A DNA stretch of 36,517 nucleotides, from the IMG/VR virus record IMGVR_UViG_3300044675_002075, positions 1 to 36,517 of that record. One strand, written 5' to 3'. The notes beneath the pieces are model-generated. The model saw only the letters and a list, made by a program, of their open reading frames with translations. It was not told where the DNA came from and searched no databases. Below are positions 14,965 to 20,397 of the stretch, piece by piece. Source of the DNA: a virus. The translations under genes and the position numbers were made by a program. Every line of letters begins with the position of its first letter. Position 1 is the first letter of the stretch.

Positions 14965-15195
14965 TTACGCGGTCAAAAAAGTATCAACATAGGGCGCGAT
15001 GTGGAACGCGTCACGGGTTGGCATGTCGTCGAGGTGCCCGGCGTCTACTGTCCATTGGCACTCCCGCAGGTGTTCAGCCAATGCAGCGTCAGCGTCGCCG
15101 TAACTGTCGAAGGTTTCGGGTTCACCGTCTAGGCTCCACACATTCTCCCAATGGTTGCCGGTAAGGGTCAGCACTACCCATCGCTGCGCGGTCAT
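14965..15195 (-). CDS. Hypothetical protein of early operon
   Basis: This 76-residue acidic protein (MTAQRWVVLTLTGNHWENVW, SYGDADAALAEHLRECQWTV, DAGHLDDMPTRDAFHIAPYV) looks like a small alpha/beta fold. Similar short sequences beginning with a strand plus 'A-x-A-L-x-E' helix occur in early regions of phages, without a function. Its ATG shares ATGA with the upstream stop. Confidence 0.65.
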   Translation of the reverse strand: MTAQRWVVLTLTGNHWENVWSLDGEPETFDSYGDADAALAEHLRECQWTVDAGHLDDMPTRDAFHIAPYVDTFLTA

Positions 15196-15389
15196 GCGGC
15201 CTCCCGTTTTTCTTCCACATCATTGATGAAGTCTTCGGCGTAGACGCATCCGATATCTTTAAAGGTTTCGTCACCTTCTGCCCATGTATCAACGGCGATA
15301 TCGTGTGCCTTCTCCGGCGTGTCGGCTTCGACTTCAATTTGATATATGCGATGTTCCACACGGCAGACCGAAACTATATAGCGGCTCAT
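15192..15389 (-). CDS. Small DpnD/PcfM-like or similar alpha/beta protein
   Basis: This 65-residue protein runs MSRYIVSVCRVEHRIYQIEV, then EADTPEKAHDIAVDTWAEGD, then a short acidic tail. The strand-strand-'A-x-T-P-E-K-A'-helix order resembles the C-terminal DpnD/PcfM-like domain and many small phage proteins. The comparison is structural only. It overlaps both neighbours by ATGA. Confidence 0.62.
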   Translation of the reverse strand: MSRYIVSVCRVEHRIYQIEVEADTPEKAHDIAVDTWAEGDETFKDIGCVYAEDFINDVEEKREAA

Positions 15390-15682
15390 GCCTTATCCTC
15401 CCCATCGAAACTAGCCATGTCACCGTCAGCGTAGGCCAACGCCTCAGCAATGTAGCCATGCGCCTCGCTGCCTTCTTCGACTAGCTCATACGCTCTACGC
15501 AGCGCGACCGCGATGCGGGTCAGCTTTTCGCTATCGCTTATCTCGTCGTCGTCGCCGTTCTCCCGCGCCGCCAATATTTCATGGATAGTGAGCAGCGACA
15601 GGCCAAGAGATTCTGCAATTTCTTTTTCTTTCATGCCGTCCTCGTAATACATCGCCAAAATCTGCAGGTCTATGTCGTTCAT
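15386..15682 (-). CDS. Helix-turn-helix protein, possible early regulator
   Basis: Residues about 5-40 of this 98-residue protein (LQILAMYYEDGMKEKEIAES then LGLSLLTIHEILAAR) form a clear helix-turn-helix of the sigma-region-4/LuxR shape. The remainder is acidic and ends GDMASFDGEDKA. It is the only obvious DNA-binding regulator in the leftward operon. It is a candidate for the protein that recognises the 9-base repeat array or the palindrome at 6830, though nothing in the sequence proves either. Overlaps with both neighbours are ATGA. Confidence 0.7.
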   Translation of the reverse strand: MNDIDLQILAMYYEDGMKEKEIAESLGLSLLTIHEILAARENGDDDEISDSEKLTRIAVALRRAYELVEEGSEAHGYIAEALAYADGDMASFDGEDKA

Positions 15683-15969
15683 GCCTTATCCTCCGCCTTG
15701 ATATCGTCGAGCATATGCGTGGCGATCTCGTACCAGTTGACATCCTGCAAAAAGGCACGGGCGTAGTCCACGGCAAGACCTTCTAACGAGCCGTCCTGCG
15801 TAACAACGCTATCGGCATATTCTTCCAACAGTTGGCCGAGGCCGTAGGCGTCATCGTCGGCGACTTCGGTGGGGTACAGCCAGCGGATGTCCAGACAGTC
15901 GAATATCTCTAGCGCAACGCGCCAAGTGGCGTAGTTAGTCCATCCGTTGTATCGGGTGTCGGTTGTCAT
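15679..15969 (-). CDS. DUF7249-like conserved protein (NGWTNYATW motif)
   Basis: This 96-residue protein begins with YNGWTNYATWRVALE, a signature found at the start of many small phage and plasmid proteins. It continues as an acidic helical protein (YGLGQLLEEYADSVV ... DVNWYEIATHMLDDIK). The molecular role of the family is unknown. The ribosome-site region AGGACACTACACC is nearly the same as before the clamp-like gene. It begins the run of ATGA-coupled genes. Confidence 0.8.
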   Translation of the reverse strand: MTTDTRYNGWTNYATWRVALEIFDCLDIRWLYPTEVADDDAYGLGQLLEEYADSVVTQDGSLEGLAVDYARAFLQDVNWYEIATHMLDDIKAEDKA

Positions 15970-16034
15970 GGTGTAGTGTCCTATAGGTTAGTTAAGAGTG
16001 GGCGGCCATAAGCACCGCCCCTAGGGTCGGATGA

Positions 16035-16646
16035 TTAGGCGGCTTCGGCAACGGCGGGCGCGGTCGGCGCGACCAGCCATGCAGGGTTATCCAACGGTTG
16101 CGGGTCGCCACGCATGGGCATGAGTACGCCAATGGCGTCGCCCGGCAGGATAACGCGGGCGGCATTGTCACCATTGTGCCGGATGCTGGGGGAATACTTG
16201 CCGCCTAGCAGTTTGTGAACCTTGCCAAAGGCGCCGACATAGTCCGCGTTGAATTGTGCGACCTCGCCCGATACGGTGAGCGGCACCGCGCGCCGCCAGT
16301 CGGGGTATTTGTCGTCCATCAACGGCGTAGTCGTGGCGGCGTTGCCGTTGTCTAGCGTTGCCATGCGTGCCGTTGCGTCAATCGTCACTAGGATAGGACG
16401 CTTCAATACAGCCTTGACTGACTCCAACGCCTCACGCCGGATAATGTACTGGCCGGGTACGAGCGCGGGCGCGTCATCGGTGGCGGTGAATGCCACGGCT
16501 AACAACTTATGACCGTCGCAACCGACGGCTACAGCATCTGATGCGCGAACATCAATGCATACAGAATTAATGTTATGGCGGATGTCGTTTTTGCCCGCGA
16601 TAACGAGCAACGCTTTAATGGTGTCGGCGGAAATTGAGAATTGCAT
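16035..16646 (-). CDS. Putative sliding clamp (DnaN-like) protein
   Basis: This 203-residue protein is counted from the ATG at 16646, which has AAAGGACACTACC directly before it. A longer frame to 16721 has no ribosome site and crosses the leader. The sequence alternates strands and short helices in clamp fashion: FSISADTIKALLVIAGKND, INSVCIDVRASDAVAVGCDGHKLLAVAF, then PGQYIIRREALESVKAVL. These match the repeated 'helix-strand-D-G-H-x-L-A' unit of the beta clamp. It is shorter than bacterial DnaN (about 366) and near the length of two-domain phage clamps. I infer a processivity factor for the phage polymerase. Confidence 0.65.
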   Translation of the reverse strand: MQFSISADTIKALLVIAGKNDIRHNINSVCIDVRASDAVAVGCDGHKLLAVAFTATDDAPALVPGQYIIRREALESVKAVLKRPILVTIDATARMATLDNGNAATTTPLMDDKYPDWRRAVPLTVSGEVAQFNADYVGAFGKVHKLLGGKYSPSIRHNGDNAARVILPGDAIGVLMPMRGDPQPLDNPAWLVAPTAPAVAEAA

Positions 16647-16689
16647 GGTAGTGTCCTTTAGTAGAGTGTACGGGATAAGGTTACAGGGG

Positions 16690-16821
16690 TCAGTCGTTAA
16701 GTGCAAGGCAGATGATGGCACTCACTTGCGCGAATAGGGCGAGGCCGATCGTGGCGGCTCCCATCCATGCGCCGAATGTGAGGATCGCGGAGCAGCAAAA
16801 CAAAAGGTTGGAGAATTTCAT
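16690..16821 (-). CDS. Small hydrophobic membrane protein, first gene of early operon
   Basis: This 43-residue frame (MKFSNLLFCCSAILTFGAWM, then GAATIGLALFAQVSAIICLA, then LND) has one long or two short hydrophobic segments and almost no charge after Lys2. The ribosome-site region AGGACACACGCC before the ATG resembles those of the clamp-like and DUF7249-like genes. A strong leftward promoter lies only 34 bases upstream, so it would be the first protein made. It is probably an inner-membrane peptide acting on the host or excluding other phages; this is inference. Confidence 0.6.
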   Translation of the reverse strand: MKFSNLLFCCSAILTFGAWMGAATIGLALFAQVSAIICLALND

Positions 16822-16854
16822 GGCGTGTGTCCTAGTTGCGTTGTCGATGGGTGC

Positions 16855-16883
16855 AGATTAGCCGCGCGCGCGTAGGGTGTCAA
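16855..16883 (-). promoter_or_regulatory. Leftward early promoter (sigma70 type)
   Basis: On the minus strand TTGACA (16883-16878) is a perfect -35 box, followed after exactly 17 bases by TAATCT (16860-16855). Transcription would begin near 16848 and reach the first ATG at 16821 after about 27 bases. It drives the leftward early operon and lies at the left edge of the repeat array, so proteins bound to the array could control it. Confidence 0.65.
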
Positions 16884-17075
16884 GGATTCTTTTACATAGA
16901 CGCCTTTCAAAGTGCAAGGCATTTTCGGGCAAGGTTGTGGGCATTGTGGGCAGTCTTGTGGGCAATCTTTTCCGGGCAAATTGCCCACGCTTAAACGCCT
17001 TAAAACATAGGTCGGGATATGACTTGTGGGCAATGTGGGTCATCTCTTTATCTTTAAGTTAGGAAAGAAATACTA

Positions 17076-17091
17076 CTGTATAAACATACAG
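17076..17091. promoter_or_regulatory. LexA (SOS) box-like dyad
   Basis: CTGTATAAACATACAG is a perfect 6-base dyad with the CTG-N10-CAG form of gamma/betaproteobacterial LexA sites, and the flanking TA on the left also fits. Overlapping sequence TATAAA (17079-17084) could be a rightward -10 box, but no good -35 is seen. It lies inside the repeat array in a 111-base gap between element clusters. Confidence 0.55.
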
Positions 17092-17094
17092 CCT

Positions 17095-17139
17095 GGAGCG
17101 TGTGGCGCGCATTTCGTTGGGCGCGCTCCGATTTTTTTT
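17095..17139 (+). terminator. Rightward intrinsic terminator without an upstream gene
   Basis: GGAGCG (17095-17100) pairs with CGCTCC (17124-17129), with further GC pairing possible inside (GCGCGC at 17105-17110 and 17121-17126). It is followed by GA and a run of eight T (17132-17139). It would stop a rightward transcript begun near the LexA-like box, giving an RNA of only about 50 bases, or it would block read-through from antisense transcription of the early operon. Confidence 0.6.
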
Positions 17140-17340
17140 CCGTGACCATTTGACCCACATGACCCACAAATTGCCCACGCCCTCCGATTTGTGGGCAATG
17201 TGGGCAACCGAAAACAAATTGCCCACATTGCCCACAAATGCTCCGACCAAAGAATTGCCCACATGACCCACAACGCTTGACGGCTAGCAGTCGGGGGCGC
17301 GTAGCCGTTGCCCACATTGCCCACGCTGCCCACCGCAATC

Positions 17341-17665
17341 AGGCTAAATGCGAACGAGAATCATTTGCAACTAGGGGGGTGGGCCGGCCCGCGCGGTGGT
17401 TGTACCTGGTGCTATGGGGTCGTAAAAATTTTTTATTTTTTTACCCGCTAGCCCGTAAATTAAAGTCTTGTGCTATTCTTGCGTGGCGATGTCTGACGTG
17501 ATGCGCACGTAGCGACCGGGAGGTAGCTGAAGGGCTATAGCCCACCATCTAAGGCAATCTCCGCCCCGGCACACAGGCCACACGGTTGTTGTGGATCGCG
17601 GCCTCCCGGCAGGACAATCCTGCACATCGCTTGCTATTGCCTTACACGAAAGGTAGTGTTGCGAC
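17341..17665. other. Non-coding leader: GC palindrome, A/T tract, weak promoter and foldable segment
   Basis: No gene is supported here. Seen in order: GGGCCGGCCC palindrome at 17381-17390; an A/T tract at 17423-17442 (A5, T6, A, T7) that could melt easily; and a possible extended -10 promoter TGCTATTCT (17471-17479) without a good -35. A foldable stretch follows, with outer arms CCGGGAGG (17517-17524) and CCTCCCGG (17602-17609). Inside are palindrome GGGCTATAGCCC (17532-17543) and stem CCACA/TGTGG (17578-17582, 17590-17594). Downstream is hairpin GCAGGA-CAA-TCCTGC (17609-17623). The last part is a candidate RNA leader or a cos/pac site beside terminase. Confidence 0.5.
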
Positions 17666-18145
17666 ATGTTCAAATCGCTCCCGTTTGAGCCACGCGAGAT
17701 TAAGGCGACCGAGACACGGCTTCAGGCCATCTATGACGCGGCGGCGCTTGGGCTGAAAGGTGATAGGCTCGCCTTGGCGGCGGGGATGCTGCCTACGGAA
17801 TACCGTCGTTTATGCCAAATGGACCCCATGGCCGAGATGGCCGAAGCCAAAGGCCGCGCCGATGGGGAGGTTGAAGCCGCCGTTCAGCTGCGCGAGGCGG
17901 CTAGAAATGGCGATAGCAAGGCGGCTCTCGCTATCCTTCAGCACGTGCATGGCTGGGTGGCGAAGCAGCAGGTCCAAGTGGATGTCACGCAGCAGATCAG
18001 CGTCATCGCGGCGCTGCAAGAGGCGGAGTCTCGCGTCATTAATGGCCGAATATTGTCGCCAGCACCGGCTGCACTGATTCAAGACGCATCGCCAAGGCTT
18101 GTAAACCTGGAGCAGCACTCCGAATATGCAAACGCCGATATATAG
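17666..18145 (+). CDS. Terminase small subunit
   Basis: This 159-residue protein lies directly before the large terminase. The N-terminal half holds helices like a DNA-binding domain (ATETRLQAIYDAAALGLKGD, RLALAAGMLPTEYRRLC). The mid-part (MAEAKGRADGEVEAAVQLRE, AARNGDSKAALAILQHVHG) matches the common phage TerS pattern 'A-x-x-G-D-x-x-A-A-x-x-x-L'. The tail (QVDVTQQISVIAAL) matches as well. It should recognise the packaging site and feed DNA to TerL. A weak AAAGG lies 12 bases before the ATG. The gene overlaps the start of TerL by 20 bases, so their production is linked. Confidence 0.85.
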   Translation: MFKSLPFEPREIKATETRLQAIYDAAALGLKGDRLALAAGMLPTEYRRLCQMDPMAEMAEAKGRADGEVEAAVQLREAARNGDSKAALAILQHVHGWVAKQQVQVDVTQQISVIAALQEAESRVINGRILSPAPAALIQDASPRLVNLEQHSEYANADI

Positions 18146-19652
18146 CGCCGACGACGAGCAGCAGATTATGTCCCGGCTCTGGGCGCCGTCCATCAAGGAC
18201 GACCCAGAGGCGTTCGTGCTGTTCGCGTTCCCGTGGGGGCAAAAGAACACTCCGTTGGAACACTTTGACGGCCCGAGGCGGTGGCAGCGCAAGGTGCTGC
18301 GGGACATCGCCGCGCACATCGCCAAAAACAAGACGGCGACCAGTTATGAGGTCTTGCGCATGGCCACCGCCTCGGGGCGCGGTATCGGTAAGTCGGCCTT
18401 GGTCAGCTGGCTCATCCTATGGATGCTAGCGACCCGCATAGGCTCGACGACCATCGTGTCGGCCAACAGCGAGGCGCAGCTACGCTCGGTCACCTGGGCC
18501 GAGGTGACTAAGTGGCTGGCGCTGCTCATCAACAGCCATTGGTTTGAGGTGAGCGCGACGCGCGTGATGCCGGCCAAGTGGCTCGCGGAGATCGTCGAGC
18601 GCGACCTTAAGAAAGGCACGCGGTACTGGTCGGTCGAAGGGCGACTCTGGTCGGAGGAGAACCCCGACGCGTACGCGGGCGTACACAACCACGACGGTGT
18701 GCTGGTCATCTTCGACGAGGCCAGTGGTATCCCAGACAGTATCTGGTCGGTGACGGCGGGCTTCTTTACGGAGAACACGCCGCATCGCTTTTGGATGGCC
18801 TTTAGCAACCCGCGACGCAACGAGGGATATTTCTATGAGTGCTTCAACGCGAAAAGAGAGTTCTGGACAACGCAAAACATCGACGCGCGCCAAGTCGAAG
18901 ACACCGACAAAGCGGTCTACGAGCAGATCATCGCCGAGTACGGTGCCGACAGCAGCCAAGCCAAGGTCGAAGTGTATGGAGAGTTCCCCTCCGACGGAGA
19001 CGACCAGTTCATCAGCCCTCGCCTGGTGGACGAAGCTATGGCAAGAGTTCGTTTCAAGGATGAAAGCGCCCCTCGGGTGATTGGCGTTGACCCCGCGCGC
19101 GGGGGCGCTGACTCGACCGTCATCGTCGTAAGGCAGGGGCGCGACATCGTTGCGATCCGGCGCCACCGAGGCGAGGACACCATGACGACCGTCGGTCGCG
19201 TCATCGACGCTATTGAGGAGTTCAACCCCGCGCTCACCGTCATCGACGAGGGCGGCCTGGGCTACGGCGTACTTGACCGGCTAAAAGAGCAGAGGTATAA
19301 GGTACGTGGGGTGAACTTTGGCTGGAAGGCCAAAAACCCGGTGATGTGGGGCAACAAGCGGGCAGAGATGTGGGGCGACATGCGGGAGTGGCTACGCTCG
19401 GCGAGCATCCCGACGGATCGGCTCCTTAAGTCGGACCTGTGCGGCCCCCACGTCAAGCCTAACTCGTCAGGTACGTTGTTCTTGGAAGGGAAGAAGGAGA
19501 TGAAAGCTCGCGGCCAAGCGTCACCCGACGCAGCGGACGCGCTCGCCGTCACCTTCGCCTACCCGCTCGCTAACCGCGAGGCGCGGGACAAGCCAAGACG
19601 CATCGCCGCCGAGCGTGGAGGCAGCATGACAAGCAGCTGGATGGGAGCCTAA
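18126..19652 (+). CDS. Terminase large subunit (packaging ATPase/nuclease)
   Basis: This 508-residue motor pumps DNA through the portal into the prohead and cuts the concatemer. ATPase: Walker A ASGRGIGKS (82-90) and Walker B LVIFDEAS (193-200, catalytic Glu198). RNase H-like nuclease: Asp322 in GVDPARGGADST, Asp374 in VIDEGGLGYG, and Asp468/Asp471 in SPDAADALAV. All expected acidic residues are present and the length is normal. The sequence near the Walker motifs (TASGRGIGKSALVSWL) is typical of a broad group of podovirus and siphovirus terminases from proteobacterial phages. The stop overlaps the next ATG (TAATG). Confidence 0.95.
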   Translation: MQTPIYSADDEQQIMSRLWAPSIKDDPEAFVLFAFPWGQKNTPLEHFDGPRRWQRKVLRDIAAHIAKNKTATSYEVLRMATASGRGIGKSALVSWLILWMLATRIGSTTIVSANSEAQLRSVTWAEVTKWLALLINSHWFEVSATRVMPAKWLAEIVERDLKKGTRYWSVEGRLWSEENPDAYAGVHNHDGVLVIFDEASGIPDSIWSVTAGFFTENTPHRFWMAFSNPRRNEGYFYECFNAKREFWTTQNIDARQVEDTDKAVYEQIIAEYGADSSQAKVEVYGEFPSDGDDQFISPRLVDEAMARVRFKDESAPRVIGVDPARGGADSTVIVVRQGRDIVAIRRHRGEDTMTTVGRVIDAIEEFNPALTVIDEGGLGYGVLDRLKEQRYKVRGVNFGWKAKNPVMWGNKRAEMWGDMREWLRSASIPTDRLLKSDLCGPHVKPNSSGTLFLEGKKEMKARGQASPDAADALAVTFAYPLANREARDKPRRIAAERGGSMTSSWMGA

Positions 19653-19915
19653 TGGCGCGCAAAACGGTCAGTCTGTCGGTCGGTCGGGGCGAGAAGCAGC
19701 CCGTGTCTAAGGGCGCGGGCTTGACGGCCAAGGGTCGGGCTAAGTATAACCGCGCTACGGGCAGCAACTTGAAGGCTCCGGCCCCGAGTCCGAAGACTAA
19801 GGCGGACGCAGGGCGTAAGAAGTCTTTTTGCGCGCGAATGAAGGGCGTTGTAGCCAAGGCCAAAGGGCCGGCTGAACGAGCAAAGGCGTCGCTTAGACGC
19901 TGGAAGTGCAACTAA
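19652..19915 (+). CDS. DUF6321-like small basic protein
   Basis: This 87-residue, highly basic protein contains GLTAKGRAKYNRATGSNLKA, then KTKADAGRKKSFCARMKGVV, then AERAKASLRRWKC. This is the conserved pattern of DUF6321 proteins, which lie between terminase and portal in many podoviruses. The composition suggests binding to DNA or RNA; the role in packaging or the virion is unproven. It overlaps both neighbours by one base (TAATG). Confidence 0.8.
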   Translation: MARKTVSLSVGRGEKQPVSKGAGLTAKGRAKYNRATGSNLKAPAPSPKTKADAGRKKSFCARMKGVVAKAKGPAERAKASLRRWKCN

Positions 19916-20067
19916 TGGCCGCTAAAACGGGTTTGTACGCTAATATCCACGCCAAGCGCGAACGAATCAAGGCAGGGTCGGGCGAGAAGATGCGCAAGCC
20001 TGGCAGCAAGGGCGCGCCCACCGCCAAGGCGTTCCGTCAGTCGGCTAAAACGGCTAAAAAGAGGTAA
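19915..20067 (+). CDS. Small basic conserved protein (YANIHAKRERIKAGSGEKMR type)
   Basis: This 50-residue frame starts at the ATG that overlaps the previous stop. It reads MAAKTGLYANIHAKRERIKA, then GSGEKMRKPGSKGAPTAKAF, and ends in Lys/Arg. The 'GLYANIxAKRxRIxxGSGEKMRxPGxxGAPT' pattern recurs beside DUF6321 proteins in phage genomes. Lys and Arg make up roughly a third of it. Probably nucleic-acid associated; function not known. Confidence 0.75.
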   Translation: MAAKTGLYANIHAKRERIKAGSGEKMRKPGSKGAPTAKAFRQSAKTAKKR

Positions 20068-20071
20068 TTCC

Positions 20072-20257
20072 ATGGCTAGAATTCCGTACAACCCGATTGG
20101 CGTGAACCCGCGCGCGCTGGTTCAGGACACGGTGGTCAGCTCGCAGGCCCAGCAGCCGACGCAGCGCCCGGCGCGACCGATGCGCATGCCGATGCGGCGC
20201 CCGGACGTTATCCGTACGACGGTTGACTTTCGCCCCACGTTGATGAGGAAGCGTTAA
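20072..20257 (+). CDS. Small proline/arginine-rich protein
   Basis: This 61-residue protein (MARIPYNPIGVNPRALVQDT ... RPARPMRMPMRRPDVIRTTV, ending PTLMRKR) is rich in Pro, Arg and Met with no predicted fold, so it is probably disordered. An AAAAGAGG ribosome site ends seven bases before the ATG. It shares one base with the next gene (TAATG). It belongs to the run of basic proteins between terminase and portal. Confidence 0.65.
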   Translation: MARIPYNPIGVNPRALVQDTVVSSQAQQPTQRPARPMRMPMRRPDVIRTTVDFRPTLMRKR

Positions 20258-20397
20258 TGCCCCTCGTCAAATCCGGCAGCAAGTCTGCCTTTCGCACGAA
20301 TGTCAAGGCCGAAATGAAGGCCGGCAAGCCGCAGAAGCAGGCCGTGGCGATTGCGTACTCCGTCAAGCGTAAGGCTCAAGGTAAGAAGCGCAAATAA
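20257..20397 (+). CDS. DUF6496-like small lysine-rich protein
   Basis: This 46-residue frame reads MPLVKSGSKSAFRTNVKAEM, then KAGKPQKQAVAIAYSVKRKA, then a Lys-rich end. The 'K-x-AF-x-x-NVKxEMKAGKPQKQAVAIAYSVKRKA' pattern is common to small proteins beside portal genes in phages, annotated as a DUF6496-like family. Its stop overlaps the portal ATG by one base. Likely DNA-binding or a minor virion component; unproven. Confidence 0.78.
   Translation: MPLVKSGSKSAFRTNVKAEMKAGKPQKQAVAIAYSVKRKAQGKKRK

Larger units (their letters stand above)
16936..17334. repeat. Array of 18 nine-base elements (TTGCCCACA / TGACCCACA) on both strands; candidate origin
   Basis: In top-strand form TGTGGGCAA (or T/G at the last base, or TGTGGGTCA) the element starts at 16936, 16945, 16957, 17025, 17034, 17190 and 17199. 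In the reverse form (TTGCCCACA, TGACCCACA, TTGCCCACG or CTGCCCACC) it starts at 16981, 17151, 17160, 17171, 17219, 17228, 17255, 17264, 17308, 17317 and 17326. Most copies abut head-to-tail at exactly 9-base spacing. Reading frames through it give only Cys/Gly/Gln-repeat peptides and are not convincing. The pattern is that of iterons or a multi-site operator between the leftward early and rightward late genes. The element itself is clear; its function is inferred. Confidence 0.85.

Noticed and set aside
16000-16020. Leftward terminator GGGCGG/CCGCCC after the clamp-like gene
   Set aside because: Stem is only six bases with a 9-base loop and no U tract on the leftward RNA; transcription must pass it to reach the rest of the operon.
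16818-17033. Minus-strand 71-residue frame with CPQ repeats
   Set aside because: It runs across the consensus leftward promoter and the repeats, and overlaps the better-supported 43-residue gene start.
17054-17338. Minus-strand frames (for example 94 residues) rich in CGQ/CPQ repeats through the 9-base array
   Set aside because: The repeats occur in both orientations and give repeated peptides in several frames; there is no ribosome site, and the frames overlap a terminator and a dyad. They reflect the 9-base periodicity, not a gene.
17514-17623. tRNA gene
   Set aside because: Outer stem and a 5-base arm with 7-base loop are suggestive, but the loop lacks the TTC signature and the arm is not next to the acceptor-like strand. 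Kept as a structured segment only.
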